Positions 43,955 to 52,543 of a stretch of 64,000 nt of DNA are shown here, one piece after another. Below the pieces are notes generated by a model that was not told the DNA's origin, did no database searches, and was given only the letters and a program-made list of their open reading frames with translations. Position 1 is the first letter of the stretch. Every line of letters starts with the position of its first letter. The stretch is from assembly GCA_016630955.3 (NCBI GenBank), contig CM049998.1, positions 248,001-312,000 of the forward strand, read 5' to 3'. The stretch comes from Didymella arachidicola (taxonomy: Eukaryota > Ascomycota > Dothideomycetes > Pleosporales > Didymellaceae). Made by a program: the position numbers and the translations under genes.

Positions 43955-45385
43955 TAAACATCATTTCGTACTAGCACTATCCATCTAGCGACAAACCACC
44001 AAAAGTCTAAGTGTCTGTTCATGTGCTGCAGTCTGATTACAAATTCAATCATTGCCGTTGGGAAGTAGTGTCGCGAATCCACAACTTGATACTCGCCAGG
44101 CTTTTAGTCAGTCACATACTAAATAAAAAAAAGGACTACGTGATCTTAGCACCGGAGTGTCTCGTATTGAAACGAGCGCAGCGCGGAAGAACCCAGGGAA
44201 ATTATGGATATCTGTCAGTGAAATAGCTGAGAGTGCCACTGCTCGATAGGAGCGAATAGTTCTTGCATCCGTCAAATAGGTGAGAGATATCATGCTTGTT
44301 CATTAGATTCACACGTGAGCCGCTACCCCAGATTCCAAGACTCTGGGGTAGAGAGCTGAAGCGTGAATGAAAGGCGTCGGTACAGATACATAAGATCACA
44401 TCAGCACCATTCCAATTCTATTCTTTTCTTCATACTCTGTCAAAAAGGAAGCCTTCTTCTGGCTTTTAAGAGACTCTTTGCAAATCGTTCTTCTCTCAGC
44501 AACAGCAATAAGGCAGTGACGAGCGCTGCGATTTTGACACTCAAGCAGAGTCTTATTGGCGATCTTTTGCTGCCTGATACGCAGCTATTAATCTTCTTTA
44601 TGCTCAATAGGAACACCGAAATAGTTATATGCCTTGCAAGCGGCACTTGATGCTAAAGGATGTATGCAGGACTGCGTTGTAAAGCAGCGCTGAAGTAAGA
44701 TCCACCTCTATCTTGACCCTACTAAAACCTTCAGTAACAGACTATTCCAGCTCGTAAGCTGCATCATACAGAAACGTTCTGCTAGATTAGCATTCGGCAC
44801 AGTGTTTACTACTTAGAGACAAGACACGTGGAGTTGAGCAACTACCTATGAAACGAGGTCTTGATGAGCGACTGTCAAAGCCTACGGAAGAATAGCTCAC
44901 TGGGTTGCATTCGCGACCTAGGTGTAAAAGGGACACGCAGCTCGACAGTGTAGCGGGCCTGCAAGGGCCTCTCGCTGGCTGACAGGGTCCCCAACCACAG
45001 CCGCCAGCTCACCCACCCTCAAGGCCCCGGACGCCAGCTTGACAACACGAACATGATACCAGAGCTGACCCTGAGATTACAGGCTGAAACTATCCTCGCC
45101 TTGAAGGTCGATGCGGTTGCATGCTCCATGGTCGTGTCGCTTTCCTACACTGAGCTCAACAATAACGCACACCTGCAGTAGCATAACAGTAGGTACAACT
45201 TCTCCGGTAAAGTTTGGTGCTCAGGTAACACTGCTCCCGCAGTGTCGCTGCGCAAGCTGTCCCCAGCCACGGTAGGTTTCTTGTGGGCGAAGGGGCCGTT
45301 TCAGAGGCCTTGAACGCGCCCTGCATCAGTACAAATGGTGACCTCTGCCTATAACTCGGTGTAGAGACAAAGAACAACCGTGTTA
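43955..45385. other. Gene-poor spacer
   Basis: About 1.4 kb without a recognisable gene. The part from about 44000 to 44680 looks richer in A/T and short direct runs than its surroundings. It separates the GH95/dehydrogenase pair from the APH/regulator/dehydratase group. No transposon ends were seen. Confidence 0.4.
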
Positions 45386-45640
45386 TTAGCCTGCAGCTAG
45401 TAGACAGAAGACTGCAGCAATATTAGCAGCCTGCCATTCCTTGTGCGAAAGCTCCTCGTCGTGCAGGACCTTTGGCAGCATTTGATTGATCTGGCTACTG
45501 CAAGCGCAATAGAGCAGACGGGAAGGGTTCTTGCCCTCGCGATCCTCGCCACCGGCGAAGAGCATGTGCACTTGCCTGTAGACTTGCGCGTAATCCTGCC
45601 CGTCGATGTTTTCGTACGGGTCAACTTGCTTTGTCGACAT
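45386..45640 (-). CDS. Possible small protein starting inside the minisatellite (84 aa)
   Basis: An ATG-started frame whose first codons lie in the second 31-bp repeat unit. After about 20 residues it reads QVYRQVHMLFAGGEDREGKN and HDEELSHKEWQAANIAA, which looks more protein-like than typical noise. No family is recognised. It may be a remnant of a longer gene whose upstream part was replaced by the repeat. Confidence 0.22.
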   Translation of the reverse strand: MSTKQVDPYENIDGQDYAQVYRQVHMLFAGGEDREGKNPSRLLYCACSSQINQMLPKVLHDEELSHKEWQAANIAAVFCLLAAG

Positions 45641-45822
45641 TCTGTTGCGGGTCGACCTGCCTCGTCGACGTTTTCATGCGGGTAGACCTGCTTCGTCGAC
45701 GTTCTTACTCCTACCAGTCGACATTCTCACCCCTGCCAGTCGATGTTCTTACTCTTGTCTGTCGACGTTTCTGCTCTTGCCTGTCGATGTTTGTCCTCTT
45801 GCCTATTGACCTTTTCCTGCGC
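45602..45822. repeat. Nested minisatellite: three 31-bp units, five 22-bp units and a short remnant
   Basis: Units begin with GTCGAC or GTCGAT. Three of 31 bp start at 45602, 45633 and 45664. Five of 22 bp start at 45695, 45717, 45739, 45761 and 45783. A divergent 18-bp piece follows at 45805-45822. Since neither 31 nor 22 is a multiple of three, each unit shifts frame, which argues against a coding repeat. The units differ from one another at a few positions, often C/T or A/G. Confidence 0.85.
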
Positions 45823-46015
45823 GTCGACCTGCCCCGGCGATGCAGTCTCAAGCAAGACACTCCGCTTAGTTTCATGCCGTCTTCACACCCAGCGCGCAGT
45901 CCCAGGCCAGAACCTAACGCTTTGGCATCGCGGGAATGCTCTGGCCTCGACGTGTTTTGCAACCTCCAGCTGGTCTTGTCGCGGTCATGTGACGTCCTCC
46001 TCTGCCAGGCAGGCG

Positions 46016-47737
46016 ATGAAATCGACTGGAGAAAGTAAGAACCCGATGCAACCTTGGAAGCTCTCCGCCTTGAATCAGCGTTTCCAGGCAGTGATGCAAC
46101 CACAGGTCCTGATCCCTTCAGCTATACAAGTGGTCGATGGCTCCGTCAAGATACGCTAGAGCGAGATTCGCGCCACATTCAATTCGATTTCGATGCTCTA
46201 TGTCGTAAGGTCATCTCACTATGTCCTGGCGCCAATTCCGTCATTTCCTACAGCAAGAAGGAGGGCGGCTTCAATCGGGTGTTCATATTCGTGACTGATA
46301 ATGGGAAATATGTCGTTGCAAGACTGCCCTTTTCCGTGGCAGGACCCCAAAGGTTGAGCACTAATTCCGAAGTTGCAACAATCCAATTCCGTAGGTCCTG
46401 ATCCAAAATGCCAGATTGGAATGGCTGAGTTGACTGACCGCTTTGCCTGCTTTAGTTCAAAGAAACACCAGCATTCCTATCCCAAAGATATTGGAATGGA
46501 GTGACGACGCTTCGAATGCCATTGGAAGCGAGTACATCATCATGGAACATGCGTCAGGGATCTCACTGCACGAGAAATGGCCAAGTATGGACATAGGTGA
46601 TCGGATCCGGTGCATAGAGTCGGTGTTCCGAAAGCTGAAAGAGCTCGTCGACCTCGAGTTTCCGGCTTATGGCAGCTTGTACTTTGCGAATACCCCGTAC
46701 ATCGCCTCTCAAAAGATGCGACTCCATCAGAAATTTTCTATTGGACCTCATTGTGGAGCCATGTATTGGGGCTGCCGCGCTGGGAAATCCAGTCACTTTC
46801 ACAATGTCAGACCCAATCAAGGGCCTTGTGAGTCGAACCACGCACCCCAGTGCTAATGTAATACTAAATGCAATCTTCAGGGTCTGACCTTCCTGCATAT
46901 TGTGATGGTCTCATCGACACCGGCATCGCCAAGCTTCCACCAGGCCCTATTCCACAACGACCACGCTACCGTGGATCCGTCCAAACACATCGTCGACTGC
47001 TCGAACAGGGCCGTGCGGTCCTGAAAAAGATGACCTTGGACTCTCGTGTTCAATCGGCTGCCGTTCCTGTGATCTTTCATCCCGATCTTCATACAAGGGA
47101 TATTTTCGTCTGCGAAGAAGATCCCACCGTTGTCTCGGCTATGATTGATTGGCAATTATCCAGTATCGAACCAGCATTCTGGTATGTAGATGAGGTACCG
47201 GACTTTACGCAACCTGTTCCCGATCCCACGAAAGAAGATTGTACGGAGCCCAGAAGCGAGGCGTGTGCCAAAGCGTTCGATACTTGTATCCAGTTCCTGA
47301 CTCCGAAGCTGGCAACTGCCAGATCCATGGACGAAGCCTGGTTCCTACCATTCCGTTATTGCTATCGAACCTGGGAAGATGGGGCCGCCGCTTTTCATGA
47401 AGAATTAATCCAAATATCGTTACGTTGGGAAGAACTCGGTCTCAGGAAACCATATCCTTTCCCTCTACCTCGCCCTGATGAACTCCCGCGTCATCAGCAC
47501 TACTACAAACGTTTCGAAGCAGCCCAGCAGTTGAGGCATGCTCTCCCAGGTCTGCTGAATACCGCGTCTGACGGCTGGGTTCCCTCCGAACACTGTGAAG
47601 CGACTCGGTTGGCGCATCGAGAGGTATTTACAGGGATATTGCAGGAGGTAATCGGGAACGAGCAGCCGGACGATGATGATCCAATCAAAAGCGAAGACGA
47701 TCTCAGAGAGATCTGGCCGTATGATCTGCCAGTTTGA
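46016..47737 (+). CDS. APH-domain protein, AIM9-like
   Basis: A kinase-fold protein of the aminoglycoside phosphotransferase superfamily; fungal AIM9-like members have unknown substrates. Exons 46016-46034, 46088-46390, 46456-46827 and 46881-47737 join in frame to about 516 aa. The N-lobe has DPFSYTSGRWLRQD, the glycine-rich KEGGFNRVFIFVTDNGKYVV and EVATIQFLQRNTSIPIPKIL. The hinge is GSEYIIMEHASGISLHEKW; NQGPWSDLPAY appears only after splicing. The catalytic loop is VIFHPDLHTRDIFVCEED and the metal-binding Asp is in MIDWQLSSIEPAFWYVDEV. The loop Asn of most family members is Asp in TRDIFV (family: HxDxxxxN), so activity may be reduced. The frame also runs upstream through the minisatellite to an ATG at 45743, so the true start is unsure. 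Confidence 0.75.
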
Positions 47738-47828
47738 GAGTATAGCCAACCATGGCTAGGAAGAATGGCTTTGCGTACTTGTGCTTGGCATTTGTAACAG
47801 ATAGTTCAGATGTAGATCATTCAGCGGT

Positions 47829-50275
47829 TCAGACAGCCAAACCTCTCCCCCCTTTATTCCAGCGATATAATCTCAACATATCTTTCCTCATATCAACAAT
47901 CCTCTCGCGAAATACCTCGGCGTTTCCATCGCATGCTTCGCTTTCCAACCCTGTGCCTGTCTCGTATGGCCACCCTCTCTTATTCTGATTCTTCACAACC
48001 ATCAGAGTTGCTCGCATCACACGCCTGAAGACGCGCTGGAACTCGGTATTCAATGTTACGATACAAGCTTCGTGCCCTCTGATAATCGTCTCACATGCAG
48101 CCTCTACCGCGGAATTGGGGCCACCATGGACTGCTGGCATGCGATCGGCAAAGAGCAACAGTACAAGAGATCCATGGAACAGGTAGATACCGAACAGGTA
48201 TGGCATGAAAATGAGCTCAGAGTCGATATCAAGGATCGAGGAGATGGCTTCAGATGCGAAGACAGCGTGAGACGAACACTTGTGGAATGAGGGCGACGTG
48301 ATCCATTCGTCCTGTGAGCTGGCAGACGGGAGCCAAGCGAGCATGGTAAGGGCATCCCACTCTCCGTGTAGGAGCACATAGAGTACGTGAAGGATAAAGT
48401 GAGCGTACGCTGTCACAAGGCGAACTCTGGAGCTTTGTCGTCCATCCCTATTTGTTCCTGGTGCCTCTGGTGTCAGAATGAATGAACCCGGCGTCGCTGC
48501 TTGTAAGACTGGACCCATTCCTTGATCGAACATTGGATTTGTGGGTTCTGAGAAGGAGGGTCTGTTGGCAATGCCTTGTCTGAGATCATCAATGCTTTCT
48601 TTGCAATGATCGAGGAGAGTCTCGACCAGGGCGATTGATGCTTCCCCTTCAAGGGAGCCAAGACGTGGGTGGTGTCGACGGCGCCGAAGGTGGATGATAT
48701 CTCCCAAAAGTACCATCAGAGGCAAAAAGAACTCGAAAAATCCAGTCCCTGTAACCAGCGCAGGAGGTCCTTGCTGGCGGTTTGAAAAGTTGCTGAGCGC
48801 CTCCTCATCGCACGACTGCCATGTTCGCTCGGGCAAAGGAGTGTAGACATAACTTTCGCCGTCCATAATGGCAAGGTTACCGTTGAATGACAGAGCGAGA
48901 TGCCTATCCAATGCAAAAGCCAGCCAGAACGTTCTTCGCATCTCTTCTCTGGCCTCGTACGACTGCGGACGCCCATCCAGCTTTTCAATTTGGTTCGTGC
49001 TGTATTCGTCATCACTTATTGCAGACTCTGGATGATCCAACAGATGAAGCCGCATTGTCTCAACGAGAGCTAGTGCTTTACTCCACCATGGTAAGCAGTC
49101 TCTCTTGAAGTCCCCACCAGACGTAACTATCGTGATTAAGATCAAACTCAGTATATCGTCCACCACTGGAATTGGCGGCCCGGTACTGGTAGCAGACGTG
49201 CTTGAAGCGATGTGACTATACCAAGGTTTCTGTGTGTAGCCGCCTGAGACCCTATGCCAATTCTCGGGATCTCGCTCGTGCTGAAGTTTGAAAACGAGAT
49301 CTTGCAACTTACTTGACAGGCTCGAGCGTGAGCCAGGTGCAAGAAGTTCTGGGAGGGAAGCAGTCTGCGCAGTGACCCATATCATCGTAGCGAGCAAGGC
49401 GGGCGTAGTGGGTCGTGCATTTGCGAGCTCTAGGACGGACTTCCTTCGCAAGACGGGCGTCAGGACATACGGCGAAGCGTTGTGAAAGAGTGTCCCTTCA
49501 GGAGGTGCGAAGTACAGCTCGAGAAGTTTCAGTGCGAGTTGGGGTTTGATTATACCTTGCAGGTGAGGCAATAGTGGAGCCAGACAGGTGTAGCTGCCAT
49601 CGAGAGCCTGCAGTGAATGTATGGACGGGAGTCGGTAGCCATGGTATCCATATGGGATGTGGCGAGCCCCAGAATCCGCTCTACCAAAGCCCCATATGTC
49701 TTCATCTGAGCGATGTGGTGCAATACCACGACTATCGGAGATATATTGCTCAGGCAGTTCTTGCCACGCATGCGCTGTCGTGGGTACGGGCAGGCACGAT
49801 GTTTGGTCCATAGAAACTTCATTGGGAGACGGGGGTACACCACCGCTTGCGGATTGCTCGCTGATGGCTTGTGGTGTGCGTGCATGTTGATTCGCGTCTA
49901 GATCGACGCTTGCTGGTGTGCTAGGGCTCATGCCCGTGGTGGTCTGTATGGAGCTGTGACCCTTTCGCTTCCGACCCCTTTTACGAATATCTCGATCATA
50001 CTGACACTCGTAGCTGTTATCTGATTTCCTATAGTCAGGAGCCTAGTTGTAATTTTTGAACCTGGTAGGTTCTGTGGCTTTGGAAAGCGCCAACGTACCT
50101 TCACAGCGTCTGCTAAATCGCCAGCACAATCAGCAGTCGTCTCCGCAAGGGACAAGCGCTCTTACCAGGGACGAGTCCCGTTGCATTTCACTCGTGACTT
50201 GGCACAGTTGTCACAAGCCAGTCGTGATCTTCGTCGTATCTCTCGTCCATTCTCGCGTGGAGTCGTAGCCTGCAT
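47829..50275 (-). CDS. Zn2Cys6 transcription factor, AraR/XlnR-like
   Basis: Regulators of this type switch on genes for plant-cell-wall sugar release and pentose catabolism. Three exons, 50275-50166, 50112-50099 (only 14 nt) and 50020-47829, give about 771 aa. Splicing rebuilds a perfect zinc cluster near residue 22: CDNC, six residues, C, five residues, CRRC, six residues, C, followed by a basic linker (DRDIRKRGRKRKG). The fungal transcription-factor homology region begins with RLPSIHSLQALDGSYTCL and continues with ASPYVLTPVLRRKSVLE and TPALLATMIWVTAQTASLPE, resembling AraR/XlnR. The usual REEMRRTFWLAFALDRHLAL core is present. The C-terminus ends in RIVDMRKDMLRLYRW, also family-like. It diverges from the L-fuconate dehydratase gene and may control it; the ligand is unknown. 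Confidence 0.85.
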
Positions 50276-50414
50276 CGTTCTCCACAGGTGGGCACCGAAC
50301 GCGAATCCTGGAAAACATCCTGCGGATAATAATCGCGTATTTGTAGAGCGAAGACCGGCTGTTTGAATCGTTTTTCGAAAGCTCCTTCGTGCGGGGTCGA
50401 GCCAAAGATTGGAG

Positions 50415-50427
50415 GCGGTCTGACCGC
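50415..50427. promoter_or_regulatory. Perfect palindrome GCGGT-CTG-ACCGC, candidate Zn2Cys6 site
   Basis: The arms GCGGT and ACCGC are exact reverse complements around CTG, which gives a CGG-N5-CCG inverted repeat. Inverted CGG triplets are the classic target of dimeric Zn2Cys6 regulators. It lies 140 bp from the start of such a regulator and 225 bp from the dehydratase ATG. Binding is inferred. Confidence 0.5.
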
Positions 50428-50461
50428 ATCCCCTGGGCTATTCCATTGGCTGGAAAATATA

Positions 50462-50467
50462 TTAGCC
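50462..50467 (-). promoter_or_regulatory. GGCTAA element (XlnR/AraR-type core)
   Basis: TTAGCC on the plus strand reads GGCTAA on the minus strand, the core bound by XlnR and related to the AraR site. A 6-bp match occurs often by chance; its place next to an AraR/XlnR-like gene makes it worth noting. Confidence 0.35.
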
Positions 50468-50651
50468 TCTTGTCTCGACCTTTTACCCGTCTTTCACCTT
50501 CTCACACTTGGATCTAGATATTTTTCAGAAAATGCGGACCTCAGAGCTCGGTTTTAAAGTTTGTGGATACCTTAGAGCCGAGTCACATCTCGGGTCGTTG
50601 CGATGAGAATTGGACGCTCTTTAAGAAGATGGAGATCCTCTGCTGGCGTAT

Positions 50652-52131
50652 ATGACGGGATCTCAACTCCATCGTCAAGACGCAATGTCCTTCAACTTTG
50701 AGGCAATCCAGCATCACTTCGACCTTATTATTACGGGATTCAAGACTCGCGATGTTCGCTTTCCGACGTCGCTCGATCAGCCAGGCTCTGATGCCATGAA
50801 CGATGTTGGCGACTACAGCGCCACATTCTGCCTGCTTGAAACCGACGGCTCACACGTACGTTGGACTCTGTCGTTCGTTGATCTTCGATTAAAGGTAGCT
50901 CGTTCAGATCGGTCATGGCATGACCTTCACAATCGGGAGAGGGAACGACTTCGTTGTACAAGCCATACCGTACTTCGCATCTGCACTCGTTGGCCACAGC
51001 CTTAGCTCTTTGGTGAACAACTTTGCAGACACCTGGAAAGCCTTGACACGGGATTGTCAGGTTCGATGGGTCGGGCCTGAGAAAGGCGTCACTCACCTAG
51101 CTTTTGGCGCTGTCATCAACGCCATTTGGGATCTGTGGGCCAAGAGCGCAAATAAGCCTGTCTGGAAGCTGGTGGCTGACCTCACGCCGGATGAGCTTGT
51201 CCGATGTGTACCGTTCGACTATATTGAGGACGCAATTACACGAGAAGAAGCCATTGACTTACTGACGCGGGTCAGTGGGGAAGATAAGGGTAAGAGACTC
51301 GAGGATGCTCTTCACGATCGAGCTGTTCCAATATACACAACCAGTGCTGGCTGGCTTGGCTACTGGGATGAGAAAATGTGCCGACTCCTTGACGAGAACC
51401 GGCGTGCTGGAGTCAAAAATTTCAAGTTCAAAGTCGGCCGCAACTTGCAGGAAGACCGAAAACGACTCAGCCTCGCACGAAACATCATTGGATACGACGA
51501 AACAACGAAATTTATGATCGATGCAAACCAGGTGTGGTCGGTGCCGCAAGCCATATCTTACGTGAGGGAGCTCGCTGAGTTTAAGCCATGGTTCATCGAG
51601 GAACCCACAAGTCCAGACGATATACTCGGGCATGCTACCATTCGACGCAGCCTAAAAGATCTCGGAATTGGAGTGGCTACAGGAGAGATATGTCAAAACC
51701 GGATTGTATTCAAACAACTGCTTCAAGCCGAGGCGATTGATGTTTGTCAGGTAGATGCCTGTCGCATGGGTGGCCTGAACGAGGTTCTGGCTGTGCTGTT
51801 GATAGCTGCGAAGTTCGGCGTGCAGGTAGTTCCTCACTCGGGTGGCGTGGGACTACCAGAGCTTACGCAGCATCTCAGTTTGATCGACTACGTTTGCGTC
51901 AGCGGCAGAGTCAGTCTCCTGGAGTATGTAGATCATCTACACGAGCAGTTCCAACACCCCAGCACGACCAAGGATGGGTACCTGGTCAGTCCAAGGGAAC
52001 CAGGATACAGTGTTGAGATGGTGGCAGAGGGGATGGACAGGTACACCTTCCCACCTCTGAACAAAGAGGGCTGGTGGGCTAGCGATGAAGCACAACAAGT
52101 CTTGAGCAGGCAAGCCATCAAGCTGCCCTAG
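50652..52131 (+). CDS. L-fuconate dehydratase (enolase superfamily, FucD/ENOSF1-like)
   Basis: Dehydrates L-fuconate to 2-keto-3-deoxy-L-fuconate in the non-phosphorylating L-fucose pathway. Two exons, 50652-50855 and 50908-52131, give about 475 aa; an ATG at 50685 is an alternative start. The N-terminal capping domain has ITGFKTRDVRFPTS and, after splicing, GHGMTFTIGRGND. AVINAIWDLWAKSANKPVWK and PDELVRCVPFDYI match the FucD subgroup. Barrel residues are visible: Lys-x-Lys in NFKFKVGRN, metal ligands in FMIDANQVWS, FIEEPTSPDD and GVATGEICQN, and the catalytic His in VVPHSGGVGLPE. The human ENOSF1 and bacterial FucD share this set. Tartronate or other acid-sugar dehydratases are less likely because of the DLWAK/PDELVRC blocks. 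Confidence 0.92.
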
Positions 52132-52543
52132 TTGTGTGTCTGCATCTAAGTGAGTTCGCCTCGTAAATGCAGGCAATTCTAATGTTGTCGAGACCCCGGT
52201 TGTTGTAAAGAATGGTCTTACGAAATTGCGACTTTCACTGCGTACATAGCTCAGTTGCTTACGCTGTCGTCGGGCGTATTAGATATTAGAAGCGCGAGAA
52301 GTACGCGTATGCACTTTGTATGGACTCGATCCGAATGTGTGACGTGATTTACTGCTATAAGCATGTTGACCTTTGCTTTTGCATGATTCTCGCGACACCA
52401 ACACCATGGAGTACCTAGGTAACTTCGATTGTTCTAGTGATAATTTTCGCGTCGTGAAGTCTTTGCAGCGGACGTTCCGATTCTTTGCGAGACTACATGT
52501 CGTTGTGTAACAAATCTCCACTTCCATATCTTTGGTGCCGGCC
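52132..52543. other. Intergenic region between convergent genes
   Basis: About 410 bp between the stop of the dehydratase and the stop of the zinc-finger-like gene. No lactonase, aldolase or dehydrogenase fragment could be seen here. Confidence 0.5.

Larger units (their letters stand above)
50276..50651. promoter_or_regulatory. Divergent promoter, regulator / L-fuconate dehydratase
   Basis: A 376-bp region between two divergent start codons. It holds a 13-bp perfect palindrome and a GGCTAA element, listed separately, and should carry both promoters. Confidence 0.6.

Noticed and set aside
43955..45385. Search for a lactonase, aldolase or SDR-type dehydrogenase to complete the fucose pathway
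   Set aside because: No open frame in the spacer, or elsewhere in 39-53 kb, shows the motifs of these families. The pathway is reported as incomplete in this window.
45602..45822. Repeat array considered as CRISPR or coding tandem repeat
   Set aside because: Units are contiguous without unique spacers and the host is a fungus, so it is not CRISPR. Unit lengths of 31 and 22 bp break the frame each time, so it is not a coding repeat.
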